Shown one piece after another: positions 46,443-56,595 of a stretch of DNA of 64,000 nucleotides (positions are counted from its first letter, which is position 1; each line of letters starts with the position of its first letter). Below the pieces are notes generated by a model. The model had not been told where the DNA came from. It ran no database searches and saw nothing but the letters and a program-made list of their open reading frames with translations. Both the position numbers and the translations under genes were made by a program. The stretch is from Erythrobasidium yunnanense. Taxonomy: Eukaryota; Basidiomycota; Cystobasidiomycetes; Erythrobasidiales; Erythrobasidiaceae. The DNA lies in assembly GCA_001600175.1 (NCBI GenBank), contig BCJC01000002.1, positions 2,949,111-3,013,110 of the forward strand, in the 5' to 3' direction.

Positions 46443-48542
46443 ATGGAGCTGCATCGCGTGCGGTCTCTGACTGAAAGCGAAAAAGCCATCCGAGTCCGAC
46501 CTCCCATGAACAGTCTGGCGAGCTACTACAGCAGTGGAAGCTCGTCAATGGCAGGAATGAGCGATACAGAAGATGAGGAAGAGGAATCATGGCAGGATGC
46601 ACTCGAACACCGCAGCAATACTCAGAGCAAGCCAGCTTCGTCGACTTCCTCGGTCTTCAGAGCGGAGAGTCCAAGAATACCCGTCGATGCGAGCAGAAGC
46701 GAGTACATACAACGGGACGAAGAAGAGGAACGACAAGAGGAAGACGATGACAGCGACTTAGAGCCGGACCACTTCCGGCCAACTGTCAAAGACGCAGCCC
46801 CGGCGCGCAAAACGTGTGTCTCGCGACCACAATCTAGAGGGCTCGAACTGAGTTGTGTGTGTTCTTACAGTCCTGGACATGTTGCGCATGGTTCCGTAGC
46901 GCTAGACGGAGTCGACATCGAAGCGCTTATAGCTTCTTATCGGCCTCTCATCCATCCAGTCGTAGCAGCGCACATTGATGAACGCCAGGCCAACATCCTA
47001 AAGAGCACTTCTATCGTCAGAAGCAACTCTTCGCCCCTTAGTTCTTCTGCGTTACCTTCTCCATCCTCTTCAAGACCAACTTCCTCTTCTTCATCTTCAA
47101 TAGTCGCGTCTACTTCGAAAGACTCGCTCGCATCTGCAAGACCGATTACTAATCTATCAAGAAACACGTCGAGCTCTTCTTTCAGCTCGCTCTTTGGGCG
47201 GAGCTCAAGCAGTGGAAGCAGGAAATTGCAGAAGGAGAAGGCCAAGCAGAGTAATAATGGTCAATGGGTAGCTGGCGAATTGCCCATCTATGATGAAGAA
47301 GCAGAGGATGGCCTACGAGACTTGCCGCCATTCATGAGGCGGACAGCTTCAGCATCTGCTACCTCGGCTCAAGACGCGTTGTCGCGGCCGTCTGCTTCAG
47401 TGTCGCAAGAGCTGCAAAGTAGATCATTCAGTTCAAACGACGTACAGCCATCCCATGCTTCACGGTCACAAAACAGGACGGGCGTAATCGCTACAAGCAG
47501 CAACAACGGACACTCCCCAAGATCAAGCTTATCGTCTTCGTCTACCGGCACGACTGCTAGATCATCGACATCTGCTAGATCAGGTGGCTCGTTCAGGTGG
47601 TCTATCGATAGTCTGGCTTCGAACGCTACTACCAAGACGTCTACTTCCATCCCTTCTTCGCAAGCAGCACACTCAGCACAGTCTCAAGCCGAGAAGAAGG
47701 CAGAGATAATAGCACCCGACAGCCCCACAGCGGCTGAGGCTGTATCCCAGCGTAGGGGATCTCGACATGGACATACTGTGTCGATCGATAGTCTGGACGA
47801 CTTTGACGGACAAAGTATCTCTTCGAAAGACTTCCCTGCCCCACCACCTCTTTCTCGAAAGAACAGCACTGCAAGCTCCATCATCTCAGTCCCTCCTCCA
47901 TCCTCGTCTTCGACGCGACCTCGAAATGACAGCGTTACTTCTACGACCTCTACTTCCGGCTTTAAGACTGCATTGCCATTCTCGAATATAGTGCGGTCAT
48001 CGCCCCTCAGTCCTGGCCTGTCAACAGCAACACAAGCGAGTAATCCCTTCTTCGTCACGAAAAGACGGGATTCAGATACCGCTTCTATCCGCTCACACGC
48101 CTCTGCAGCGAGTAACCTCGCTTTGCCCGTGCATAGAGTCGCACCACTCCGCAAATTTCCTTCTTCCATCAATCCAGAATCTACCCAGATCAGGCAGAGA
48201 CAAGCTTCTGTTCCCATCATCACCACCTCCTCATCCTCTATGGCCTCCACAGCTCTTCTCCCATCCCTTTCTAGCTCGTCAGCAACTTCTGCGTCGAGTA
48301 TACTCAGACGCGATAGTGCACCCACAGCCGACGTCACATCTACAGCCATGTCAGCTTCGTCAAGCCTTCCACACGAGGCATATAGCTACTCACAAGACTA
48401 CACACCGCTTATAGGCGAGAGAAGGCCCTACACAAAGACGCTGTATAGAGCGCCGCTCCAACAACAGGTCATGTCATCCTACAAACCTTCGTCGGGAAGA
48501 CCTGCGGTGAGGAGAGATGCTACATATCCTACATACTCATAG
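46443..48542 (+). CDS. Intrinsically disordered Ser-rich protein, unrecognised
   Basis: One long frame from ATG 46443. A 57-base segment (46814-46870) has gtgtgt and ttacag ends and no stop. Removing it joins RKT to PGHVAHGS in frame, giving 680 residues instead of 699. The only ordered-looking part follows that join (VALDGVDIEALIASYRPLIH, then PVVAAHIDERQANI). The rest is Ser/Thr/Pro low complexity with an acidic block near the N-terminus (DTEDEEEESWQDA, DEEEERQEEDDDSD). A W/TVSIDSL motif occurs twice (RWSIDSLASN and TVSIDSLDDF). No known domain is recognised. It may be a scaffold or phosphorylation-regulated protein, but that is a guess. Confidence 0.65.
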   Translation: MELHRVRSLTESEKAIRVRPPMNSLASYYSSGSSSMAGMSDTEDEEEESWQDALEHRSNTQSKPASSTSSVFRAESPRIPVDASRSEYIQRDEEEERQEEDDDSDLEPDHFRPTVKDAAPARKTCVSRPQSRGLELSCVCSYSPGHVAHGSVALDGVDIEALIASYRPLIHPVVAAHIDERQANILKSTSIVRSNSSPLSSSALPSPSSSRPTSSSSSSIVASTSKDSLASARPITNLSRNTSSSSFSSLFGRSSSSGSRKLQKEKAKQSNNGQWVAGELPIYDEEAEDGLRDLPPFMRRTASASATSAQDALSRPSASVSQELQSRSFSSNDVQPSHASRSQNRTGVIATSSNNGHSPRSSLSSSSTGTTARSSTSARSGGSFRWSIDSLASNATTKTSTSIPSSQAAHSAQSQAEKKAEIIAPDSPTAAEAVSQRRGSRHGHTVSIDSLDDFDGQSISSKDFPAPPPLSRKNSTASSIISVPPPSSSSTRPRNDSVTSTTSTSGFKTALPFSNIVRSSPLSPGLSTATQASNPFFVTKRRDSDTASIRSHASAASNLALPVHRVAPLRKFPSSINPESTQIRQRQASVPIITTSSSSMASTALLPSLSSSSATSASSILRRDSAPTADVTSTAMSASSSLPHEAYSYSQDYTPLIGERRPYTKTLYRAPLQQQVMSSYKPSSGRPAVRRDATYPTYS

Positions 48543-48860
48543 TGGGCTTCATTGGGGAACGAGAGTGAGAGGGACATGAAGGTTTAGGGCGCATTTAGGG
48601 CTAGGGGAGCGGACAGCGGGGCCAGGGTCAGCTAGAGAGAGAGCGATATATATATATATCACACACAAAACACTGTAAAGAGGGTTCTTCGGCTTTACAG
48701 GGAGGGAAGTGTAGGGGCTCTGCTACATTCGACGCTTCCTGTAACGAAACCTAACATACACGAGGAATCGACTTGTAAATAGTCTATTATTGGAACAACA
48801 ACATGATGCAACAAGAGACGACCCTCTATGGTTTGGCTTGCGAAGTTGGACCTGGCGCGC
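48543..48860. other. Convergent intergenic region, 318 bases, with a short TA microsatellite
   Basis: 3' flanks of the disordered-protein gene and the roadblock gene. A (TA)n run of about 12 bases at 48648-48659 is followed by an A/C-rich stretch. No gene was supported. Confidence 0.45.
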
Positions 48861-49379
48861 TTACGCTGGAGCCGGATCGTGGAAGACTACCAGCGTGTAC
48901 TTCTCCTCTGTCATTGATTGACATCAGCTCCGTACCGAGAACGTATTCACAACAGCATCAGCTTACCAGGCGTAATCATGAGCTCGTGCCGTTTCGTTCG
49001 TATCCGCAAGAAGCGTACGGTGTCCTGCAACAGCTCCGTCAATCTTGTTACAAGCGCATGTAGGAAGAAAGAACACCTCTGCGTCCAAGCTTGCAGCCCC
49101 ATTTCTTGCGCTATCCACCATGTTTTTGACGACACGCGCGTATCTTTTGGCTGTTTCGCTGACGTATCCCGCCGTTTCGTCGATAGCAGTATCATCATCC
49201 TCATCGTCGTTTCTATCGTTTGACTCCAGCTTGCGCTTGCTGCTATCTTCGTTATTGTTGTCCTGCAGCATTTCCCCCGTATACCGGATCACTTTGCCAG
49301 ATGTGCTGCTTAATATCAACACGCCTTTGACTGATTTGTGCGATGAGAGACGGGACAGTGTAGCTTCCACTTCGGCCAT
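48861..49379 (-). CDS. Dynein light chain, roadblock/LC7 type
   Basis: Exons 49077-49379, 48967-49024 and 48861-48907 give 135 residues. Roadblock light chains dimerise on cytoplasmic dynein intermediate chains and help cargo movement on microtubules. The family start is MAEVEATLSRLSSHKSVKGV with LILSSTSGKVIRYTGE, and the end is RFLRIRTKRHELMITPEE followed by YTLVVFHDPAPA. The usual protein is about 95-105 residues. Here a highly charged insert of roughly 35 residues (NNNEDSSKRKLESND, NDDEDDD) sits between the first strand pair and the central helix (YARVVKNMVDSARNG). It shares an 84-base divergent promoter with GPN2. Confidence 0.9.
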
Positions 49380-49463
49380 CTTAAATGCTTCAAAGAGATA
49401 TAAAGAGTCAAGATTGTCTTTTGATCTTGCTTCAATGCTTTCCCTTTAAACACCTTACACAGG
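49380..49463. promoter_or_regulatory. 84-base bidirectional promoter of roadblock and GPN2
   Basis: The roadblock ATG (minus, 49379) and the GPN2 ATG (plus, 49464) are separated by only 84 bases, so the two transcripts must share control sequence or overlap in their 5' ends. A/T-rich content and short T runs are seen; no site is claimed. Confidence 0.6.
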
Positions 49464-50743
49464 ATGCCTTATGGTCAGATTGCAAGTTGCTAACCCATCC
49501 AGCGCCTACATAGACGTCCCAGCTCACGGCGCTGTCTTCTTCCCAGAACAGGTCATCGGTCCTCCCGGCTCTGGCAAGTCGACCTACTGCCATGGTCTAC
49601 AGCAATTCTTCAATGCTCTGGAACGAGATATCCGCATCGTGAACTTGGATCCAGCAAATGATATGCTGCCCTATGAATGCGCACTCAATATAACCGAACT
49701 CATCCAGCTGCAAGATGTGATGGACGAGTATGGCTTAGGACCGAATGGAGCTATGATCTACTGCCTCGAATACTTGGAAGCGAATCTGGACTGGCTGCTC
49801 GATGGTCTGCAAGCGCTGCAGCAAGATAAAGCAGACTACTTCGTATTCGATATGCCTGGACAGGTGGAACTATCGACGAATCATGATAGTCTGAAGAACA
49901 TAGTAAAGAAGCTAGAGAAGGCAGGGTATCGCGTAGGTACAAACCTACTTGCCGCCAGAAGCTGTGCTGAAGAACACCCTCCGTGCTTAGCTGGCCTCTA
50001 TCAACCTCACAGACGCTTTCCACGTTACAGACGCATCAAAATATATCAGTATACTCCTCCTTTCCTTACGGACGATGTTACAGCTCGAGCTACCGCATAT
50101 AAACGTACTTTCCAAGATAGATCTGATTACAACATATGGCGATCTACCATTTAATCTAGATTACTATACAGAAGTACAGGATCTAGAATATCTGCAATAC
50201 GAGCTGGAGAAAGACCCGCGGACGGGAAGAGGGAGATTCGTACAGCTCAACAAGGCGATATGCGATATAGTCGAAGACTTTGGGCTAGTAGCGTTTCATA
50301 CGCTTTGCGTGGAGGTGCGCGTCTACAACGCTCGTAATATCCTCGTTTCAAGCTGACTTCTTTTGTCTCTTCAGGACAAGATATCGATGGCCTCGCTCGT
50401 AAAGTCCATCGATCAGATCCTAGGGTGTATACCGCGGACATCGCATTCCCATTCCCACGACTCCTCCTCTACTCCATCATCTCCGCACAACCACACTTCT
50501 TCGTCAGCCGCCTCTTCACAACCCAAAACGCCTTTCGAGCTCCTTCATTCTCTCCCAAGTTCGCACTTCCCTTCTTCTCTGGATATTCAGGAGAAATATG
50601 TGGATGCACCGGACTTACATACGGAGGCGGAGAGGGAGAAGTGGAAAGCGGAAGGAGAGGCCATCATGAAGAACGCTACTGAGATGGAGAGGAGAAGGGC
50701 TGTTGCAAGGGAACGCAATAAAATGCCAGTGGACGAGATATGA
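49464..50743 (+). CDS. GPN2: GPN-loop GTPase 2
   Basis: Four exons (49464-49481, 49552-49932, 49991-50314, 50375-50743) give 363 residues. GPN GTPases act in assembly and nuclear import of RNA polymerase II. Visible motifs are MPYGQIVIGPPGSGKSTYC (P-loop), VNLDPANDMLPY, the Gly-Pro-Asn loop in YGLGPNGAMIYCLEYLE, FDMPGQVELSTNH (G3), NVLSKIDLI (G4), and ASINLTDAFHV. The first exon is only 18 bases, and its intron starts GCAAGT (49482), a GC-AG intron that restores MPYGQI-VIGPPG exactly. The C-terminus has a His/Ser-rich linker and a basic-acidic tail (EREKWKAEGEAIMKNA). Confidence 0.95.
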
Positions 50744-50891
50744 AGACGTGAAGTAGCAATACAGCACTGTCATTATGCTGCGGTAGCTCTCGCGCATATG
50801 GCAGTGACCCGTTCTGGCCTTGACAGGGGATATGTAGCCACTTCTTCCGCCTCTTTGACACAATTCTCCACTTCGTCATCCTCTGACCAGG

Positions 50892-51999
50892 ATGAGCAGT
50901 CAGACGGGACAACAGACAAACAGGCTAACAGATAGCCAAATATCGGCTTCGGACATACCGATGTTGGCGCATGAGCTAACTAACCTCATCCCAGAACAGT
51001 CCTTCTCTGCTCTTCTACCTTTGCTCCGTGTTCGTTCAGTGCTTCGCGCAATGCCCACAGGCGCACTGTTGATAAGCGTTCCTATCTTATGCACCTTCAC
51101 ATACATGCTTTATGCAGTGTACACAGACTATCGGAAATGGCTGATCTTCGGTAAGCTAGGTAGCGTAGCTCACCTCGTTCAGACCCGAAAATGATGCGTC
51201 GATGCAGGACAAGGCAACCCTCCCGACACCGATAACCCTCTTGGCTACTTGACGTACGAGATACAAAAGAACTATCTGCGACTGAAAAGACACGGTGTCT
51301 TCGACACCACGGGCCTGAAAGCTTCTGCCGACAAGCGTTCCTTCCTATCGAAGAAAGCAGCTGAGACTCGCAGAATAGGCAAAAGACCTACCTTGGTTCC
51401 TTGGTGCGTGTTGCTACGTGTCCAGATGGTCATGCAGTTCTTGGCTAAGAGCCGCTACGCGTTTAAGGATCCTCCCCAATCGCATTGCGCCTCCCTACCT
51501 GCACGACGACAAGGTCAAGATCGCCATCGAGAACCTGATGCAGACCATCTACGATGAGATGAAGGATGCCTATCCGGATATCAGGACTGGCTTGTCCCGA
51601 TTGGAGGGCGTTGGTCCCTGTTTATACATCAACGATGACTACCCAAATGTATGCAGCGATGTCAAGACCACCTTCAACGAAGTCTGTCACATCCATCAGG
51701 TGGGCTGGGCTGCGAGCTTGTCTGGTGTTGGCGATATGCTGATTCTCGCTTCTCGTCGACAGCAAGATCTGTCGTTCCACGTAGTTCTTTCGCATAAGGA
51801 CGCTGCCATCGCCATCCGAAACCAGTGGTGCGAAGCCTTCGCGATCAACGGCCGGGTAATGCGAGTTGGCAGATTGAAGGGCAGAATCGTTCCGCTCGGC
51901 TATATGCTGTGCTATACTCCCAGAACCATGGAAGAATTGGGGATCGCGAAGGACATCATCAAAGCGGCGGTCTTGTACGGACTTAGCGGGACTGCTTGA
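50892..51999 (+). CDS. DUF5519 (luciferase-like domain) membrane protein
   Basis: Exons 50892-51150, 51208-51403, 51468-51699 and 51763-51999 give 307 residues. The N-terminal exon carries one transmembrane helix (ALLISVPILCTFTYMLYAVY). The rest fits the fungal DUF5519 family: LPNRIAPPYLHDD, HIHQQDLSFHVVLSHKDA (family H.H..D.S.HV.LS..DA) and LGYMLCYTPRTMEEL (family P.G....YAPR). In the family the domain is called luciferase-like, but no light-emitting activity is established for most fungal members. Removal of a 63-base intron (51700-51762) is needed to restore HIHQ-QDLSFHV; this intron is also free of stops in frame. Confidence 0.8.
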
Positions 52000-52296
52000 A
52001 GTGCTGCAGAAATGCAACGCGGCCAGAAGCAGACAGAAGCGTGAAAAGCGATAGCGATGGGAAGGAGCAGGTGACGAGGATGATGTCGACTTGTATGCCA
52101 GAGCCTCCAGCAGAGAACCTGATTCGCGTTTGACTCGCTGCTTTCGACTGCGGGCGAACTCAACAACCGATTCATCGATTCTGTCAGACACGCAGCTACT
52201 TGACTCGTACCATGTCTACTTAAGTGGCCAGAGAAGGATGCCCTAGCCAGTCCGATCTATCTTCTTTCGCGCTGCTTTGAAGGCCGTTCATCCAGC

Positions 52297-54062
52297 ATGT
52301 CGCTTATGGGCAGCAAAATCTTCACGCTCTTTGATCCGTCCACCATCACTGCTTCCCAATCCTTCCTCACGAGTGTCGTCAACAATGAATGGTTCCGGAT
52401 TACTGCTCTCGGTTGGTTGCTGTCAAAAGCGCAGAATGCTTTCAGCATCCTCGACCCGTTCAGCAGGCTTCTGCGCTTTTTTTACGTGGAGACTACGCAT
52501 CATCAGCGAGTTGGAGATACATACAATTGGATTCTGTCCTTCTGGAGACGACATCCCAAGTTCATGCTTAAAGCTCGAAGGTTCGCCATAGAGAACAAGG
52601 GCACCGAATTCCAAGAACGCCATACGGGATATGGACGTCAGCATGTCATTTCCAACGACGCGCCAATAGCGGAGCTCATGGGGGAAACGCTGGAACTGCA
52701 GGAGGAACGCCTGAGTATAGCATACACGCCTAGCGATGGTGAAAGTTTCTGGTTCTGGCACAGAGGCACGCTCTACTGCTTTACTATGACTTGTCACGAC
52801 GTTAGTGGCCGCTCCGATAGTTATGGAAGACCAACACATTCCAAAGATAATATGATTACAGTTTGGTGAGTCTATGATTGCCGACAAGCTGTTATATAAA
52901 GGACGCTGAGACCGCTTGCGCTTGCAGTACATTCAGCCGCACAAGAAAGCCCTTCATTTCACTTTTACTCGAGGCGAAAAGTATTTTCGATGGCCTCAAT
53001 CCGTCAAGACTGCACATACGCCGGTATGATCGACAGTACGAAGATTGGGTCGACTCGGCGATGCGCCAAAAGCGCCCTCTAAGCGGTATCATTATGGAAG
53101 AGTCTGCCAAATCAAAGCTGCTCAGCGACTCGACCGATTTCTTGAAGAGCGAGCGATGGTATGCCTCTCGAGGTATACCTTGGAAGCGAGGTGAAGAGCT
53201 TTACCCGATCGTCTTTCCAATAGTATGGCTGACGACCTGAACAGGATACATGCTAAATGGTCCTCCCGGTACCGGCAAAAGCTCGACAATCACGGCTTTG
53301 GCTTCGCAACATCAGCTTCCAGTCTATCTGCTGCCCATCGGATCTTCCGACATGACGGACGATTCGCTTGCACGAGCTTTCCAAAGCATTCCAAGCCGCT
53401 CTATCGTCGTTCTAGAAGATATAGATGTAGCTATGGCGAAGACCCGCAATCTGCCTACGGAAGATGAAGCGCCAAATGGCGATACTTCTACGCCGGCTAC
53501 GCCGAGAACACCATCTACACATAAACATGGAATTAGCCTTTCGGCGCTCCTGAACGGAGTAGACGGAGTCGGGGCCGGAGAGGGCAGAATCATGGTGAGC
53601 ACTGATATTCACTCTGTGCTTAAAGTAGACAGCTGACGATTCTTGCAGGTCATGACCACGAATGACATGTCAGCTCTCGATTCAGCTTTGATCAGACCCG
53701 GTCGAATAGACCTCACCTTCCGATTCAGACGTGCAACATCCGCACAAGCCACTCAGCTCTTCAGACTTTTCTACGAGGATTGGGCACCGGATACAGACTA
53801 TGCTACGACTTCGAATGTTGAGCCGACATCGCAAGAGAATAGGGAGGTCATTGCCGGACTTGCAAAGAGATGGAGTACTTTGGTGAAAGACGATGCATAC
53901 TCGATAGCATCACTACAGGGTGAGCTGGTCATTCAGACACACTTTGGATTGGGGAAGCTGATTCTTCATTGGCTAGGCATGCTTCTTGAGCACAAGACTG
54001 ATCCGCACGGCGCCGTCCAGCACATGCCGGTGTGGCTGAGCGAGAACAGCACAAATAAATGA
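52297..54062 (+). CDS. BCS1-like AAA ATPase
   Basis: Exons 52297-52865, 52928-53190, 53245-53594 and 53649-54062 give 531 residues. The N-terminal ~220 residues follow the BCS1_N layout (TYNWILSFWRRHPKFMLKAR and later FWFWHRGTLYCFTM). The AAA module has Walker A LNGPPGTGKSSTITALA, Walker B SIVVLEDIDVAM, sensor VMTTNDMSALDSALIRPGRI and the arginine motif region. BCS1 proteins sit in the inner mitochondrial membrane and fold the Rieske protein. Fungi also have many BCS1-like paralogs of unknown role. The second half (EDEAPNGDTSTPATPRTPST) is a low-complexity insert between Walker B and the sensor. The C-terminus lacks an obvious further domain. Confidence 0.85.
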
Positions 54063-54288
54063 AGGGTTTAACAAGTTCGGGCTTACAAGCTAAGTAATAC
54101 GTAGAGCAGAGAAGAAGAGTCCAGCAGCGTCAGTTGATGTAGCATAGTTGCCCGGCTTGAGTCAAGGCAGCAGTCAGAAGACTATTTCGCATCATTCATC
54201 ACAGGTCCCAGCTCCGGGGTTGCAACGGGTTTCGTCGATCATCGATGTTGCCTTGCTCTAGACGCGATCGCTCGTATCTTGCCTGGTT

Positions 54289-54852
54289 CTATCTGACCAT
54301 ATCTTGTGCCCATTCTGCTTGATACCTCTTGAAGAGTAAGCTGCAACAGACAGAGACTAAGTACGTGTTGAAATCGACTCTTGCCTGCGCTAGCCGAGAC
54401 TTACTGCCCAACATACAGGAGGTCGCGCCTAGGCTCCTCTTGCTGGCGTTTGGAATAGATCTCGATAGGATACCTAGGTCGATGACCAGTTCTTTCGAAG
54501 TAATCGATAGTACTGAGAATGCAGCGGAAGTCGTCATCATGAACGACATCGCACACCGGGACATCTTTTTGCACGATGCGACGGCCCGTTCTGTGCGACT
54601 TGACGATCGTATCAAAGTAGTCCGGCACTCGCCTGTTGAGATGGTCTTTCAGGGCAATGAACCCTTCATATCTGTATCCCTTCCCAATAAGCCAAGTCCG
54701 GATGCTTTCCCAACCTTCTTCGCCTTGCTGCTCATGTAGATTGACCAGCGAGGGAGAAACGGTATAATTGCTCGTCGCTCGCACCCCTCGAAGGAGGTTA
54801 TTGACTCTGGAAATGGGGCTTGGTGTACGGCGCGACCTGTTTTGCTAAGCTT
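54289..54852 (-). CDS. Small unrecognised protein, paralog 1
   Basis: The main exon is about 54405-54852 and the last exon 54289-54340. It reads WESIRTWLIGKGYRYEGFIA, then RYPIEIYSKRQQE, and ends VGHLLFKRYQAEWAQDM after the intron. No ATG is available in the open frame, so an upstream exon or a decayed start is likely; the 5' limit is provisional. It is paralogous to the gene at 55.2-55.8 kb: both have Y-x-Y-E-G, R.G.H....EIYS and the VGHLL join at the same intron. Nothing in it suggests a signal peptide or enzyme. Confidence 0.5.
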
Positions 54853-55178
54853 TGGCCGAAGAGGTGTAGTGATATTGCTGTGAAGTAGGAGTGGTATCAA
54901 GAGGCAAATCTCCCCTGGGTGACTTGGTGTGCGAGAGAAGCGGTGTCTATGGCTTGAGGCTCGACAAAGGCAAAAAATCAGCTGGCCCGCTGGACGTGAG
55001 TCGGTGAGCTTGCACGGCTATGATAGAACTGCTCGTAAAGTGTGTATTGCGTTGGCCAGGGTGTGGAGCGAGGGCCGGCAAATCTTCCAAATAACAGTTG
55101 GGCTGTTCTTAACGCTAGCGGAACAAGGCTCAAGGCCTGCAGTCGTCAATGTGCGGGTACGGGAGGAGAGACGTCTAT
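54853..55178. other. Intergenic between the two small paralogs, about 326 bases
   Basis: No gene was supported; it probably holds the unlocated 5' exon of paralog 1 and the 3' flank of paralog 2. Confidence 0.35.
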
Positions 55179-55769
55179 TCAGAACCTTATATGGCGTGCG
55201 CGCTGCTTTAGTCTCTGCAGGAGTAAGCTGTACAAGGGAGATCAGCTGGCATTCAGGAAATGGATGCGACTTGCTCACTGTCCAACAAAGAACACTTTGA
55301 AGCCATTGGCTAATCGATCTGAATATATCTCGACGATAGTGTGTTTCCCCCTCTCCCCAAACAGTTCCTGCGCCTTCTCGATACATTTCTTGTCTTCGTC
55401 ATTCGCAAGTTGGTTTAAAGACTGGTCTCGCGCAATCATCCCAGTGTACGGATCGTGGATATCGAATGTCCGGCTTCTCCGACGTTGCTTTGAAAAAGTC
55501 AAGCAGCCCTCGTAAGTGTAAGTCCACTTGAGGTTGCCTCTTAGAACTTCCGTCGGGTCTAGCGGGTATGTATCTTCGCCAGATGCAACTGACAATCGAG
55601 ATGATGAGCGCGAGCCTATCGCTTGTTCATTACGGCGAATGGGTCGGACTCTATTGAAAACCCTGCCGACTTGCTTTCGGACGCTTGGAGGTCGCCTTGA
55701 GGCGCAGCGAGAGAGCTGCTTGTCCGATGGGGAGCTGGACGCGGAGCCTGATGAGGAGCAGATACACAT
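55179..55769 (-). CDS. Small unrecognised protein, paralog 2
   Basis: Exons 55279-55769 and 55179-55227 give 179 residues from ATG 55769 (MCICSSSGSASSSPSDK). The N-terminus is basic and Ser-rich (RCASRRPPSVRKQVG). The C-terminal half matches paralog 1 (WTYTYEGCLTFSKQ; ERGKHTIVEIYSDR; then VGHLLLQRLKQRARH at the shared splice junction). No ordered domain is recognised. The shared split at VGH supports both gene models. The neighbouring gene at 55.9 kb is unrelated in sequence. Confidence 0.6.
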
Positions 55770-55948
55770 GGAGCGTGATAGCAATATGCACTGATTAGAA
55801 TGATATGAAGTACCAGGACTCGATTGGGGAGCGGGGAAAGCACAAGCCTGCGTGAGGATTTTTGGGGAAAAGCGGTGTCTGATGTTGTACGGTATGCAGG
55901 GAATTTTAAGCGGGGGGCGAGAGGAGCTACAGCTATCGCTGATTATCC

Positions 55949-56547
55949 CTAAGGCTTGTAAAGCGGAAGCTTTACAGTTCCCAAGCGACGGCTGGCTGAT
56001 GGGTCATCCATGAGATCACGCAGAGGAAATCGATTAGGGTTTGGGTAGCGCCTCAGAGCCAACAGAAGTTTTGCAATAGTCCGTTTGCGTTCCCAATCAC
56101 GGTCAGACTCGTTCCTCCACTTGGTCCGCAAGTATGGCCGAATAGATTCCCACATCCTGGAGCATATTCTTGCAATAGGTCGCACCACTTGATCTCCATA
56201 CTTGTCAAGAAGGATTTCCAGGTTTGCGCGATGCTCTAACAGTGCTTCCCAGACTGCGGAAGAGAACTTGTGTGGCCTGGCTTTTCCGACATCAGGAATT
56301 CCGCCATTCAGGATCCAGTCGTACTTCTCGTAGTAACAGCTACGGAGTACATCGTATCAGTATAAGTTACATTGTATTAGTTCTTCCAGTGTCAGGCTCA
56401 CTCTAGATCAGCCCGCAACTCCGCAACTGTCTCTGGCTGAGGGTAGGGAAGGAAGACATCTAGGGATTTGTCGTGCTGAGTGATGCATGCTATGTAGATA
56501 CGCTCTACGAAGCGTGGAAGTGGACGATCCAGCCAGTAATAAGTCAT
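55949..56547 (-). CDS. Small unrecognised protein
   Basis: Exons 56402-56547 and 55949-56339 give 178 residues from ATG 56547 (MTYYWLDRPLPRFVERIYIA). The join restores DLD-CYYEKYDWILNGG. The protein is charged and likely helical (KFSSAVWEALLEHRANLEIL, RSYLRTKWRNESDRDWERK). No family is recognised. It starts only 48 bases from the divergently transcribed EMC8/9-like gene. Confidence 0.6.
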
Positions 56548-56595
56548 GATGAAAAACTGATTTCAAGAGTTGGGCTGGCTTGCGCTTGAGTTCAT
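56548..56595. promoter_or_regulatory. 48-base divergent gap
   Basis: The start codons at 56547 (minus) and 56596 (plus) leave 48 bases, too short for two independent promoters; the 5' ends probably overlap or one start codon is wrong. Confidence 0.4.

Noticed and set aside
47684-48349. 221-codon antisense open frame
   Set aside because: It lies opposite the Ser-rich gene, whose skewed codon use keeps the reverse frame open by chance; no start context or family match.
48648-48659. TA repeat as a functional element
   Set aside because: Short microsatellite in a convergent 3' region; nothing suggests a role.
51700-51762. Segment of the DUF5519 gene as coding
   Set aside because: Although free of stops, it interrupts the HIH-Q-DLSFHV family motif and has gtgggc and gacag ends; treated as an intron.
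55018-55386. Long minus-strand frame over the small-gene region
   Set aside because: It overlaps the real last exon and 3' flank of paralog 2 in another frame and shows no family pattern.
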